From Sphaerisporangium fuscum (lineage in GTDB: Bacteria; Actinomycetota; Actinomycetes; Streptosporangiales; Streptosporangiaceae): DNA of 64,000 nt. Below the pieces are notes generated by a model. The model searched no databases and was not told where the DNA came from. It saw only the letters and a list, made by a program, of their open reading frames with translations. Each line of letters starts with the position of its first letter. Position 1 is the stretch's first letter. The stretch is taken from contig NZ_JAHDTF010000017.1 in NCBI RefSeq assembly GCF_018531465.1, forward strand, positions 62,001 through 126,000, given 5' to 3'. Positions 1 through 8,064 of the stretch are shown piece by piece. A program made the translations under genes and the position numbers.

Positions 1-2
1 TG

Positions 3-536
3 GTCATCAACGGCGTGGCGCACGGCGAGCAGCGCGCCACCACGACCTGCCAGCTGCACATGCGGCACTTCGAGGACGGCGCCACGATCACCATCGAGCC
101 GTGGCGGGCCGCGCCGTTCCCCGTGGTCAAGGACCTGGTCGTCGACCGCAGCGCCTTCGACCGCATCATCCAGGCCGGCGGCTTCATCTCCGTGCCCGCG
201 GGCTCGGCGCCGGACGCCCACAGCGTCCCGGTGAAGAAGGAGGACGCCGACGACGCGTTCGACGCCGCCACCTGCATCGGCTGCGGCGCCTGCGTCGCGG
301 CCTGCCCGAACGGGTCGGCGTCGCTGTTCACCGCCGCCAAGATCACCCACCTGGGCCTCCTCCCGCAGGGACAGCCCGAGCGGGACGGCCGCGCGGTGGC
401 CATGGTCGAGCAGATGGACGCCGAGGGCTTCGGCGGCTGCACCAACACCGGCGAGTGCACCGCGGTCTGCCCCAAGGGCATCTCCCTGGACGTGATCGCC
501 CGCATGAACCGCGACTACCTGAAGGCCGCGAAGTAA
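3..536 (+). CDS. sdhB: Succinate dehydrogenase iron-sulphur subunit, 5' truncated by window edge
   Basis: C-terminal part of the iron-sulphur subunit of complex II, which passes electrons from the flavoprotein to the quinone site at the membrane. The window opens inside the gene; the frame is open from base 3. Two cysteine groups are visible: CIGCGACVAACP (about visible residues 91-102) and, further on, CTNTGECTAVCPKG. These match the ligands of the [4Fe-4S] and [3Fe-4S] centres. The N-terminal [2Fe-2S] domain lies outside the window. A strong hairpin follows 15 bp after the stop, so this is probably the last gene of its operon. The assignment rests on the cluster motifs and the conserved actinobacterial C-terminus. 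Confidence 0.9.
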   Translation, partial: VINGVAHGEQRATTTCQLHMRHFEDGATITIEPWRAAPFPVVKDLVVDRSAFDRIIQAGGFISVPAGSAPDAHSVPVKKEDADDAFDAATCIGCGACVAACPNGSASLFTAAKITHLGLLPQGQPERDGRAVAMVEQMDAEGFGGCTNTGECTAVCPKGISLDVIARMNRDYLKAAK

Positions 537-550
537 CACTCCCGGCCCTG

Positions 551-584
551 GCGAGAGCCGTACCCCTTGGGGTGCGGCTCTCGC
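551..584 (+). terminator. Strong hairpin after sdhB
   Basis: Inverted repeat with arms GCGAGAGCCG and CGGCTCTCGC plus an inner ACCCC/GGGGT stem and a 2-nt loop. It starts 15 bp after the sdhB stop and has no T-run, as is common for actinobacterial terminators. Confidence 0.75.
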
Positions 585-595
585 CGTATTCGTCC

Positions 596-628
596 GGGAC
601 TGTTCTTCCCAAAGGGCTCGCGCCCCCT
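596..628 (+). repeat. 33-bp intergenic repeat, copy 1 (left of GNAT gene)
   Basis: Matches 1253-1285 at 27 of 33 positions in the same orientation, by eye. The conserved end reads GGGCTC(A/G)CGCCCCCT and contains a short stem. The two copies bracket the acetyltransferase gene. Confidence 0.55.
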
Positions 629-642
629 CCTGCTAGTTGTAA

Positions 643-685
643 GCCATATACCACCCGGCTCCTTGTGGGCCGGGTGGTATATGGC
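643..685. terminator. Perfect 17-bp inverted repeat
   Basis: Arms GCCATATACCACCCGGC (643-659) and GCCGGGTGGTATATGGC (669-685) with a 9-nt loop. It lies 46 bp upstream of the GTG chosen for the acetyltransferase. It could be a second terminator for the sdh operon, or a leader hairpin or operator for the acetyltransferase; the sequence alone does not decide. Confidence 0.6.
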
Positions 686-731
686 CCGAGTCCTTCGATC
701 CCTTCGCATGCACCGAAATAGGATCCATGGC

Positions 732-1235
732 GTGAAGATCCGTATTGGTGATGTCCGGGATGTGCCGGCCGTACTGAAGATGTTCGACAGTGCCGTGGCG
801 TGGCTGGTCGGGCAGGGGCGTACAGGGCAGTGGGGGAGCGTGCCCTTCTCGCAGCTCCCCGAGCGGATCGAGCTGGTCACCGACCAGGCCTCGTCCGGTG
901 GGATGCGAATCGCCGAGGTAGACGGCCGTCCTGCCGGGTGCCTGGTGGTCGGATCGGCCATGCCGTACGTGCCCCCGGCCGCCGAGCCCGAGTTGTACGT
1001 CCGGGTGCTCGTGATCGACCAGGCCTTCGCCGGGAGGGGAGTGGGCTCCGCGCTCCTGCGCCGGGCCAGGGAGGAAGCGGTCGAACAGGGCCTGCCGCTG
1101 CTGCGGGTCGACTGCTACGCCGGCGACGACGGCCGCCTGGTCAAGTACTACGAATCCCAGGGCTTCACCCGAACGGACCCCTTCAAGGTCGGCGACTGGC
1201 CGGGGCAGCTACTGGAAATGCGCCTCACACCGTAA
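732..1235 (+). CDS. GNAT-family N-acetyltransferase
   Basis: Predicted acetyl-CoA-dependent N-acetyltransferase of 167 residues; substrate unknown. The acetyl-CoA binding segment is visible as a beta strand ending VRVLVIDQAF followed by AGRGVGSALL (the R/Q-x-x-G-x-G/A pattern), then a C-terminal YYESQGFTRT strand typical of GNAT folds. GTG 732 is chosen because AGGA sits 9-10 bases before it and the reading IRIGDVRDVPAVL is the usual GNAT beginning; an in-frame ATG at 708 is the alternative. The gene stands alone, bounded by hairpins on both sides and by two copies of a 33-bp repeat. Confidence 0.8.
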   Translation: MKIRIGDVRDVPAVLKMFDSAVAWLVGQGRTGQWGSVPFSQLPERIELVTDQASSGGMRIAEVDGRPAGCLVVGSAMPYVPPAAEPELYVRVLVIDQAFAGRGVGSALLRRAREEAVEQGLPLLRVDCYAGDDGRLVKYYESQGFTRTDPFKVGDWPGQLLEMRLTP

Positions 1236-1252
1236 GGTCCCTCGCTCCGCTC

Positions 1253-1285
1253 GGGGCTGTGTTTCCCAGGGGGCTCACGCCCCCT
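1253..1285 (+). repeat. 33-bp intergenic repeat, copy 2 (right of GNAT gene)
   Basis: Second copy of the repeat at 596-628, 17 bp after the acetyltransferase stop. Its 3' part forms the stem AGGGGGC/GCCCCCT. Confidence 0.55.
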
Positions 1286-1296
1286 TCGACCCCCAG

Positions 1297-1316
1297 GCGA
1301 GGGGCAATCCCCTCGC
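1297..1316. terminator. Hairpin between convergent genes
   Basis: GCGAGGGG and CCCCTCGC around a CAAT loop, with the AGGGGGC/GCCCCCT stem at 1268-1285 just before it. It lies between the acetyltransferase and the convergent DUF397 gene and could stop transcription from either side. Confidence 0.65.
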
Positions 1317-1374
1317 GCTCCCCGATCTGGCCCTGTTCGATCCCCTACAAGGAACTGGTTCCTCGCTGGGCCGG

Positions 1375-1614
1375 TCAACGGCCGGAGTCGGCTCGAAAGC
1401 TGCCCTGCTTCAGTTCTTGGACGAAGGCACGCCATTGGTCCTTGGTCAGGATCAATTGGGGGCCGTGGGGGTCCTTGGAGTCACGGACAGCGACCGCTGT
1501 GCTCAAGAAGGCGGCCTCGACACACGCGCCATTTTGCTGACTGCGCGTGCTCTTACGCCAGACGGCGGCAGGTAAGCCTTGCTCAGGCAATCCGAGCCTC
1601 CTCGTGCTTGTCAT
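1375..1614 (-). CDS. DUF397 domain protein
   Basis: Small protein of 79 residues with the DUF397 signature: AVWRKSTRS near the N-terminus, then VAVRDSKDP and a WRAFVQELK C-terminus. DUF397 proteins in actinomycetes are normally encoded next to an XRE regulator of the type found here and are thought to act with it, as in the WhiJ-like systems of Streptomyces. The ATG overlaps the stop of the XRE gene (ATGA), implying translational coupling. The exact molecular role is not known. Confidence 0.88.
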   Translation of the reverse strand: MTSTRRLGLPEQGLPAAVWRKSTRSQQNGACVEAAFLSTAVAVRDSKDPHGPQLILTKDQWRAFVQELKQGSFRADSGR

Positions 1615-2471
1615 TCGAGCTCATGCATCACCGCATTGAGCATATCCCGCGTTTCCCGGACACTAAGGGCCTCGGCTCGCAGGTGGTCAAATGCCGTTGC
1701 ATAATGGCCGACCTCGTCCGACTCCTCTACATAGAGGTTTCCAGCGATCGTCTCCATGTAGACGATGTCCAGGTCGCTCGGCTCGGGGAAATTCAGCAAG
1801 GTGAAGGGGCCGATCATGCCAGGATGACCGCCCACCTTGAAGGGGATCACCTGGATGGTCGTCTTCGCCTGCTCGGATGCCTCAAGTAAGCAGCTCAGCT
1901 GGGCGCGCAGGACATCAGGTCCGCCGACAGGTCGTCGTAGCACCGCTTCGTCGAGGATCACCCACAGCTGCGGCCGATCCGACTTTCCAAGGATCTTCTG
2001 CCGGGTCATCCGGACTTCGACACGGCGTTCGATCTCCTCGGTATCGAGTTCTTGCGGTCCGCTGGCCATCAAGGCGCGTGCGTAGTCCTCCGTCTGCAGG
2101 AGACCGTTGACGGCTGCGAGCTCGAAGCTGCGGATCGAGGTGGCCTCCGACTCAAGCCCGATATACACCTGGTACTGGCTAGGGAGAATGTCGCGATAGG
2201 CATACCACCATCCGCGTTTGCGTGCGTTCCGAGTAAGTTGCAGAAGACCGTCGCGTTCTCCTTGGTCGGTTACCCCGAACAGATCGAGCAGGGCGCGAAC
2301 GTCGTTGGGGTGTGGGGTGGTACGCCCGGTCTCGATGCGGAAGACCTTGGTCGGATGCCAGTCAAGGTGCTCGGCGACCTCGGCTTGGGTCAGTTGGGCG
2401 CCCTCCCTCAGTCGTTTCAGCTCATTGATCAATTGACGTCCACGCACGCTCGGGCTGTGGGCGGTAGGCAT
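1611..2471 (-). CDS. XRE-family regulator with DUF5753-like C-terminal domain
   Basis: Predicted DNA-binding regulator of 286 residues. Residues about 12-70 form an XRE helix-turn-helix (LREGAQLTQAEVAEHLDW then TKVFRIETGR). The rest, from about residue 85, matches the DUF5753-like region of actinobacterial regulators (VYIGLESEAT, LLQTEDYARAL, RRPVGG, GPFTLLNF). It is cotranscribed with the DUF397 gene (4-bp overlap) and divergent from an ATPase gene starting 14 bp away. This three-part group (regulator, DUF397, RsbW-like ATPase) recurs many times in actinomycete genomes. Confidence 0.9.
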   Translation of the reverse strand: MPTAHSPSVRGRQLINELKRLREGAQLTQAEVAEHLDWHPTKVFRIETGRTTPHPNDVRALLDLFGVTDQGERDGLLQLTRNARKRGWWYAYRDILPSQYQVYIGLESEATSIRSFELAAVNGLLQTEDYARALMASGPQELDTEEIERRVEVRMTRQKILGKSDRPQLWVILDEAVLRRPVGGPDVLRAQLSCLLEASEQAKTTIQVIPFKVGGHPGMIGPFTLLNFPEPSDLDIVYMETIAGNLYVEESDEVGHYATAFDHLRAEALSVRETRDMLNAVMHELE

Positions 2472-2485
2472 CGTGGCCCTCCTTC

Positions 2486-2944
2486 TTGGCGTCCGGAGCA
2501 GGAAAGCGATATGCAGACCTGCATTCTCCGCGAGCTGTCAGCTGGGACCTGCCCGACGATCTGGCGATGATCGGGAAGGCCCGTCGGCTGGTCGGCGACG
2601 TCCTCGGCAACTGGCGTCTGAGCCGGCTGGCCGACGACGTGGTGCTCGTCGTCGGGGAGTTGCTGGCGAACGCGGTCACGTACGGGGAGCCGCCGATCCG
2701 GCTGTCGTTGTGGTGCGGGGGCGACAAGCTGTGCGTCAGGGTCACCGACCATGGCCCTGAGCAGCCCCGCCCGCTCAACCTCGCCCTCGAAGCCGTCCAC
2801 GGGCGCGGTCTGAACATCGTCGCCGCTCTCGCCCACGAGAACGGCGTGACGCGCCCCGCCGAGGGGCCGGGCAAGACAGTGTGGGCGTGCTGGTACCTTC
2901 CCGCCAGGGACGCCGGCAGCAGCCGCGTCACCGCCGGTCTCTGA
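2486..2944 (+). CDS. RsbW-like ATP-binding protein (anti-sigma type HATPase)
   Basis: GHKL ATPase of 152 residues resembling anti-sigma factor kinases such as RsbW. The N-box is VGELLANAVTYG, followed by VTDHGPEQP and the G-box HGRGLNIVAALA. The start is uncertain: TTG 2486 is the first in-frame start, no clear ribosome site is visible, and the homologous region really begins at WDLPDDLAMIGKAR. It is divergent from the XRE gene with only 14 bp between starts, so any promoters must overlap the coding sequences. Target sigma factor or partner unknown. Confidence 0.8.
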   Translation: MASGAGKRYADLHSPRAVSWDLPDDLAMIGKARRLVGDVLGNWRLSRLADDVVLVVGELLANAVTYGEPPIRLSLWCGGDKLCVRVTDHGPEQPRPLNLALEAVHGRGLNIVAALAHENGVTRPAEGPGKTVWACWYLPARDAGSSRVTAGL

Positions 2945-3073
2945 AGCGCCGACACCACTCTGACGATCGGGAGGGGCCGCGTCCTGAAGAAGTTTCCGGC
3001 CGGCATGTAGAGAACGGGTGGACGGCTCCGACCTCCTTCTGAAGGCAGCGCCGGAGACGCAGGAGGTAGTCAG

Positions 3074-3673
3074 ATGAGCAAGGTCACGTGTGACATGGCG
3101 ATGTCCCTCGACGGCTTCGTGGCGGGACCGCACCAGAGTCTGGAGAAGCCGTTCGGCGAGGGTGTGGGCGATCGCCTGCACCGGTGGATGTTCGATGAGC
3201 CCGAGCAGCATGCCGAGGTGATCGAGGGCATCACCGCGGCCGGGGCCTTCATCATGGGCCGCAACATGTTCGGTCCCGGCCGCGGCGCCTGGGACCTGGA
3301 CTGGAACGGGTGGTGGGGCGACGAGCCGCCGTACCACGGGCCGGTCTTCGTCCTCACCCACCATGCACGCGAGCAGTTGACGATGAAGGGCGGCACGACG
3401 TTCACCTTCGTCACCGACGGGATCGAGGCGGCGATGGCCGAGGCGCGCGAGGCCGCCGGCGACCGTGACGTCGCCGTCGCCGGGGGTGCCGAGACGGTGA
3501 ACCAGTACCTTGCGGCAGGGCTCATCGACGAGCTGCGCCTGCACGTCGCGCCCGTGATCCTCGGCAGAGGCGAGCGGCTGCTCGACAACGTCGGAGACAT
3601 CACCTTGGAACCCCTCGGCACCCCCTCGGGCACCAGCCTCGTCACCCACCTGGCGTACCGGGTGATCCGGTAG
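3074..3673 (+). CDS. Dihydrofolate-reductase-like / RibD C-terminal domain protein
   Basis: Predicted NADPH-dependent reductase of the RibD C-terminal fold, 199 residues. It begins MSKVTCDMAMSLDGFVAGP, has the GRNMFG segment, and carries VAGGAETVNQYLAAGLID followed by LHVAPVILGRGERLL, all characteristic of the family. A good ribosome site (AGGAGG) stands 8 bases before the ATG. Substrate unknown; these stand-alone proteins are not part of riboflavin synthesis. Confidence 0.85.
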   Translation: MSKVTCDMAMSLDGFVAGPHQSLEKPFGEGVGDRLHRWMFDEPEQHAEVIEGITAAGAFIMGRNMFGPGRGAWDLDWNGWWGDEPPYHGPVFVLTHHAREQLTMKGGTTFTFVTDGIEAAMAEAREAAGDRDVAVAGGAETVNQYLAAGLIDELRLHVAPVILGRGERLLDNVGDITLEPLGTPSGTSLVTHLAYRVIR

Positions 3674-3793
3674 GTGTAGGCGTGTCGACCGTTCGGTGGC
3701 GTGTGGCTCGTCGAGCTCCGGTGCTCTCTCGTCGTCCTGTTCACCGGTAAAGTCCCGAACGGTCGGATGCTTCGGGAGTCGGAGGCAAGAGCG

Positions 3794-4089
3794 TTGTCTG
3801 TGGTGATCGACAAGGTCGCGTGGGTGCGGCTGGAGGGCGGCAGGATCCTCAGCACCCGATCCCGGGGCAAGGACGCCTACTACATTCCCGGTGGCAAGCG
3901 GGAGGCGGGCGGGAGCGACGCCGATACGACGGCACGCTCACGGCCAGCAGCGAGATCGAAGAGGTGGTCTGGCTCGCCTACGCCGATCGTGACAAGGTCT
4001 CGCCGGTGGATCAGTTGATCTTCGACGACCTCAAGGCGGCCGGCCGGCTCGCCTGCACGAGGCGACTGTCCCTGCCGGCGCGAGCCTAA
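3794..4089 (+). pseudogene. Nudix hydrolase gene with internal deletion
   Basis: Reading from TTG 3794 or GTG 3800 gives IDKVAWVRLEGGRIL, then GKDAYYIPGGKREAGGSD, the standard N-terminus of an actinobacterial Nudix hydrolase. The homology stops near 3925. It resumes one frame over at GTLTASSEIEEVVWLAYADR followed by SPVDQLIFDDLK, the usual C-terminus, ending at 4089. The roughly 50 residues between these parts in intact relatives, including most of the Nudix box (G-x5-E-x7-REUxEExGU), are missing and the frame is broken, so no active enzyme can be made. An out-of-frame deletion of about 150 bp is the simplest explanation. Confidence 0.75.
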
Positions 4090-4162
4090 CTCGGGTGCGA
4101 CTTCAGCCTGACATTTATCGACATGCCCTACGGGGAGCCGACATCGACTACTGTCGCCGGGT

Positions 4163-5080
4163 GTGACAGTCCTGGACCCGGAGCTCGCGGCCACGATCGA
4201 CGCGTACCGGACGTGTGAGTTCGCCACTCTCGGTCGTGACGGCGGGCCGTTGCCCTGGCCCACCGCCGTGCGGCGGCGGGCCGACGGCACCCTGCTGGTG
4301 ACCACGTCACTGGCGTTCGCGCAGAAGGCTCTCAACGTCCGACGGGACGGGCGGGTGGCGCTGCTCTTCTCCGATCCGACGGGCAGCGGTCTGGACGGCG
4401 CGCCGCAGGTGTTCATCGGTGGCACCGCGGTCTGCCCGGAGGAGATCGTCACGAGCGCCGCGGGCCTGGAGGACTACTGGACCATGCTGTTCGAGCGGCA
4501 GCCGGACAGCCGGAAGTACGTCGCCCCGCCCGCCCGCTGGCTCATGGACTGGTACTACATGCGGCTGCTCATCACGGTGACCCCGGCACAGGTGATCGTG
4601 AGACCGCCGCTGGCGCCGGCCGAGGGAGAAGGCGGGAGTGTCGCCGGGGACGACCTGCCCGGCGCCGCGCTTCTCGCGCGGTTCCCGAGCGCGGTGCTCG
4701 GCGCGCGGGATCCGTCGGGGGCTCCGGTGCTGCTACGGACACGGCCGGAGCCGACGGGGGGTGGCTTCGCGGTGGACGTGCCGCCGGACTGCGAGGTCGC
4801 CGCCGGTCCGGCCGCCCTGCTGGTGCACCGCCACGATGACCGCCTGGCGAACATGCGCAACGCGCTGGTCCGCGGCGAGCTCCGCCCCGAGGGCGGCCGC
4901 TGGGTGCTCGTCCCGGGCAAGGTCGTCGAACCGGCCGGATCGGGCGGCCCGGGCGACGTCGTCCGTACGCTGCGCGATGCCCGCCGGGCCACCAGAAGTT
5001 ACCTGCGCCGGCGCGGTTTGCCGCGCCCGCGTGTGCGCTGGGACGAGTTCAAGAGGCTCGCCGCGGCGGCCGAGGGCTGA
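4163..5080 (+). CDS. Pyridoxamine-5'-phosphate-oxidase-like split-barrel protein
   Basis: Protein of 305 residues with an N-terminal FMN-binding split-barrel module (FATLGRDGGPLPWPTAVR, then LLVTTSLAFAQKALNVRR and VALLFSDPTGSGLDGAPQV). A second half repeats barrel-like segments (AVLGARDPSGAPVLLRTR; LLVHRHDDRLANMRNALVRG). The family includes flavin- or F420-dependent oxidoreductases and flavin reductases; no substrate can be assigned. Start GTG 4163; no strong ribosome site is visible. It is convergent with the MarR gene 16 bp away. Confidence 0.7.
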   Translation: MTVLDPELAATIDAYRTCEFATLGRDGGPLPWPTAVRRRADGTLLVTTSLAFAQKALNVRRDGRVALLFSDPTGSGLDGAPQVFIGGTAVCPEEIVTSAAGLEDYWTMLFERQPDSRKYVAPPARWLMDWYYMRLLITVTPAQVIVRPPLAPAEGEGGSVAGDDLPGAALLARFPSAVLGARDPSGAPVLLRTRPEPTGGGFAVDVPPDCEVAAGPAALLVHRHDDRLANMRNALVRGELRPEGGRWVLVPGKVVEPAGSGGPGDVVRTLRDARRATRSYLRRRGLPRPRVRWDEFKRLAAAAEG

Positions 5081-5096
5081 TCTCTCCAGCGGGCGC

Positions 5097-5570
5097 TCAC
5101 TCGGCCGAGGGGTCGGTGAGCACGGTGATGGCGCGGTCGAGGAGGGTGTGAAGCAGCTCGACCTCCTCCGGCGTGAACGCCCGCACCAGGCGTCGTTCGA
5201 CGGCGACCGCCTCGGCGTCGGCCTTGCTCAGCAGGTCATGCCCGGTGGGGGTGAGGCGGGTGACCAGCACCTGGGCGTGGTCGGGTGAGGGGGTGCGCTC
5301 GATCAGGCCGCGTGACTCCAGCGTCTTCAGCACCGTCGTCATGCTCTGCGGCGTGACGGCGCAGTAGCGGGCCAGCTTGGCGCCGGAGATCCCCGGTGCG
5401 AGGGAGAGGGCGTACATCGCGGCGTACTGCGGCACGGTCAGCTCGAATGGCCGTAGGACCTGCGACTTCTTGGCGATCAGCGCCTGCTCGGCCCGTTTGA
5501 TGCTCATGCCGGGGCGCCAGGCGACCGCCTCCTGGATCCGCTCGTCGGCTCCCACGCGCACCTCCCGCAC
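5097..5570 (-). CDS. MarR-family transcriptional regulator
   Basis: 157-residue winged-helix regulator. The recognition region reads ISGAKLARYCAVTPQSMTTVLKTLESRGLIERTPS and the wing HAQVLVTRLTPTGHDLL. GTG 5570 is the outermost start; ATG 5507 (beginning MSIKRAEQALIAKK) would give a 136-residue protein of more usual size. It is divergent from an MFS exporter gene, the classic layout in which MarR represses both, and a palindrome lies between them. Confidence 0.87.
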   Translation of the reverse strand: MREVRVGADERIQEAVAWRPGMSIKRAEQALIAKKSQVLRPFELTVPQYAAMYALSLAPGISGAKLARYCAVTPQSMTTVLKTLESRGLIERTPSPDHAQVLVTRLTPTGHDLLSKADAEAVAVERRLVRAFTPEEVELLHTLLDRAITVLTDPSAE

Positions 5571-5657
5571 GGACGACCGTCAGAACTCTGATGCTGCCTC
5601 GAACACTACCAGTCCCGGCTTGACGTGACGCGCTCGATCGGTACAGGCTTTGCCTTG

Positions 5658-5673
5658 CATCAAAGCATTGATG
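5658..5673. promoter_or_regulatory. Candidate MarR operator
   Basis: CATCAA and TTGATG around a 4-base centre, inside the divergent MarR/MFS intergenic region. A TTGAC element at 5620-5624 could be the -35 of the rightward promoter, which puts this palindrome downstream of it where a repressor would block transcription. Confidence 0.5.
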
Positions 5674-5684
5674 GTCATCAGGAG

Positions 5685-7211
5685 ATGAATCCTCTTATGG
5701 GCTCGAAAGGTTCCACCACTCTGTGGGTGGTCAGCGCGGCCATGCTCGTCGTCCCGGTCACCGCCACGGGCACCGCCGAGGCCCTCCCCGCCATCGGGGC
5801 GACCCTGCACACCGGGCTGGCGGCCGCGCAGTGGACGGTGAACGCCTTCTTCCTGACCTTCGCGGCGTTCATGGCGAGCACCGGGTCGCTCGCCGACCGC
5901 GTCGGACGACGGCGGGTGTTCGCCGGCGGCCTGGCCCTGTTCGGCGCGGCCATGCTGCTCGCCGCGCTGGCCTCCGCCGTCACCGTCCTCGTCGCGGCTC
6001 GCGCGCTGGCCGGCGTCGGCGCCGCGGCGGCGGCGACCGGCGGCAGTGCGTTGCTCGCGCAGGCGTTCCCGGCCGGCGCGGCGCGCGACAGGGCGTTCGC
6101 GGTGTTCGGCACGACGCTCGGGCTGGGCCTGGCGTTCGGGCCGGTGACGGCGGGACTGCTGGTCACCTCGCTCGGCTGGCGGGCCTTCTTCGGCCTGGCC
6201 GCCGTCGCGCTGCTGCCGAGCCTGCTGGCCTCACCGCTGCTCGCCGAATCGCGGCGACCGTCCGGCGGCGCGATGGACTGGGGCGGCGCGGTGACCTTCA
6301 CCCTGGCCCTGACCGGGTTCACCCTGGGAGTGGTCGAAGGACCGCCGCTCGGCTGGACCCACCCGGCGGTGCTCGGCGGGTTCGCGGCCTGCGCCGTGCT
6401 GCTGGCCGCGTTCGGTGTGATCGAACGGCGTCACCCCCACCCGCTGGTGGACCTTTCGCTGCTTAGGCAGGCGCGCTTCATGGCGATCTCCTCGATGCCG
6501 GTCCTGCTGGCCTTCGGGTTCGTCGCCCTGACCATCGTGCTGCCGCCGTACCTCATGGCCACCTCCGGCTACACCGCCGGGCAGGCCGGGCTGACGTTGA
6601 TGCTGCTCACCGGCCCCGCCCTGGTGATGCCGCCGATCATCGGCGCCCTCGCCACGCGGCTGTCGCAGCGCGGCACGCTCGTGACGACCCTGCTGCTGGT
6701 CGCCGCCGGTACGGCCCTGCTGGCACTGGTGCCCGGTGGCGCCGGGGCCGCCTCGCGCGCCGTACCGCTGCTGCTGATCGGCACGGGCTTCGGGATCTCG
6801 CTGGCCGTCATGGACGGCGCCGCGATCTCCGCCGTCCCGTCCGGGCAGGCCGGGATGGCCGCGGGCCTGTTCAACACCTTCCGCATCACCGGCGAGGTGG
6901 TCGCCATCGCGCTGCTGGGCGCGCTGCTGTCGGCGGTGACCCAGGCGCGCCTCGCCGGCCGGTACGGCCCGGACGCCGCCCCGGCCGCGACCTCCGCCCT
7001 GGTGCAAGGGGACATGCGGGAAGCATCCGTGCTGCTCGGAGGGCAGGCGCCGCACGCCGTGGACGTCGCGACCGCCGCCTACACCGACGCCCTTCACCTC
7101 GCCCTGTGGCTGCTGGCGGCGCTGTCCCTGCTGGGCGCCCTGGTCGTCGCCCGCCTGCTGACCGTACGGCGACCGGCCGCGGCCCGTGCCGAGCAGCCCC
7201 TCACCGCCTGA
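5685..7211 (+). CDS. MFS drug-type exporter (DHA2-like)
   Basis: 508-residue major-facilitator permease with about 14 hydrophobic segments, consistent with the DHA2 proton-drug antiporters. The inter-helix motif A LADRVGRRRV lies after the second segment and ALAGVGAAAAATGGSALLAQ before the fifth. Likely exports a small toxic compound. ATG 5685 directly abuts AGGAG; ATG 5697, 12 bases after it, is the alternative. Divergent MarR regulator upstream; an alpha/beta hydrolase follows 28 bp downstream, probably in the same transcript. Confidence 0.87.
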   Translation: MNPLMGSKGSTTLWVVSAAMLVVPVTATGTAEALPAIGATLHTGLAAAQWTVNAFFLTFAAFMASTGSLADRVGRRRVFAGGLALFGAAMLLAALASAVTVLVAARALAGVGAAAAATGGSALLAQAFPAGAARDRAFAVFGTTLGLGLAFGPVTAGLLVTSLGWRAFFGLAAVALLPSLLASPLLAESRRPSGGAMDWGGAVTFTLALTGFTLGVVEGPPLGWTHPAVLGGFAACAVLLAAFGVIERRHPHPLVDLSLLRQARFMAISSMPVLLAFGFVALTIVLPPYLMATSGYTAGQAGLTLMLLTGPALVMPPIIGALATRLSQRGTLVTTLLLVAAGTALLALVPGGAGAASRAVPLLLIGTGFGISLAVMDGAAISAVPSGQAGMAAGLFNTFRITGEVVAIALLGALLSAVTQARLAGRYGPDAAPAATSALVQGDMREASVLLGGQAPHAVDVATAAYTDALHLALWLLAALSLLGALVVARLLTVRRPAAARAEQPLTA

Positions 7212-7239
7212 GAAGAAACCCGAAGGAGACCCATCACCC

Positions 7240-8064
7240 ATGCCCACCGTCGACGTACCCGTCACCGCCGGCACCAGCACCGTCAACTATCTGCTCACCG
7301 GCACCGGACCGGGCCTGGTCCTCGTGCACGGCACCGGAGCGACCGGCGAGACGAACTGGGGGCCCCTCATCGAGGCCGTCGCCGACCGTTTCACCGTGGT
7401 CGCCCCCGACCTGACCGGCTCCGGCGCCACCGTGGCCCCGCCCGGGCCCATCCACGTGGAGGACCTGGTCGCCCAGGTGCTCGGCGCGGCCACCCACGCC
7501 GGCCTCGACCGCTTCCACCTTGTCGGCCACTCCCTGGGAGCACTGGTCGCCACCGCCGTGGCCGGGACGAGTCCCGAGCGGGTCCTGTCCCTGGCGGCCC
7601 ACGCCGGCTGGGCGAAGGCGGATCCGTGGATGGAGTTCCAGTTCGACCTGTGGACGCGGCTGGTGAGCGTCGACCGGGAACTCCTCGCGCGCCTGCTGCA
7701 GGTCACCGCCATGGGCGAGGACACCCTGCGCTCCCGGTCGGCCGGCGACTTCGCCGAGGCGGCGGCGGGATTCAGCGCGATGCTGGCCGGCGCCGAGGAC
7801 GGGTTCCTGCGCCAGACCCGGGCCGACATGACCGCCGACATCACCACCCTGGCCGGGCGGGTCACCACCCCCACCTTGCTCCTCACCAGCGCGGACGACC
7901 GCGTCGTCCCGCCGCACCACCAGCAGGAGCTGGCCCGCCTGATCCCGCACGCCGCCCACGTCGTCCTCCCCGGCGGCCACGGCCTGCCGTTCGAGAACCC
8001 GGCCCTGTTCACCGGCGCCATCACCGCCCACCTCGACGAGCAGGCGGGTCTGCGGCGCCACTAG
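7240..8064 (+). CDS. Alpha/beta hydrolase
   Basis: 274-residue hydrolase. The nucleophile elbow GHSLG is at residues 96-100 (Ser98), the oxyanion region VHGTGATGE at about 29-37, a candidate acid in LLTSADDRVVPP, and the catalytic His in PGGHGLPFENP near the end. AAGGAG 10-15 bases before the ATG supports this start. It follows the MFS gene closely and ends overlapping the convergent split-barrel gene by 4 bp. Substrate unknown; a role with the exporter in removing an ester or lactone compound is only a guess. Confidence 0.88.
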   Translation: MPTVDVPVTAGTSTVNYLLTGTGPGLVLVHGTGATGETNWGPLIEAVADRFTVVAPDLTGSGATVAPPGPIHVEDLVAQVLGAATHAGLDRFHLVGHSLGALVATAVAGTSPERVLSLAAHAGWAKADPWMEFQFDLWTRLVSVDRELLARLLQVTAMGEDTLRSRSAGDFAEAAAGFSAMLAGAEDGFLRQTRADMTADITTLAGRVTTPTLLLTSADDRVVPPHHQQELARLIPHAAHVVLPGGHGLPFENPALFTGAITAHLDEQAGLRRH

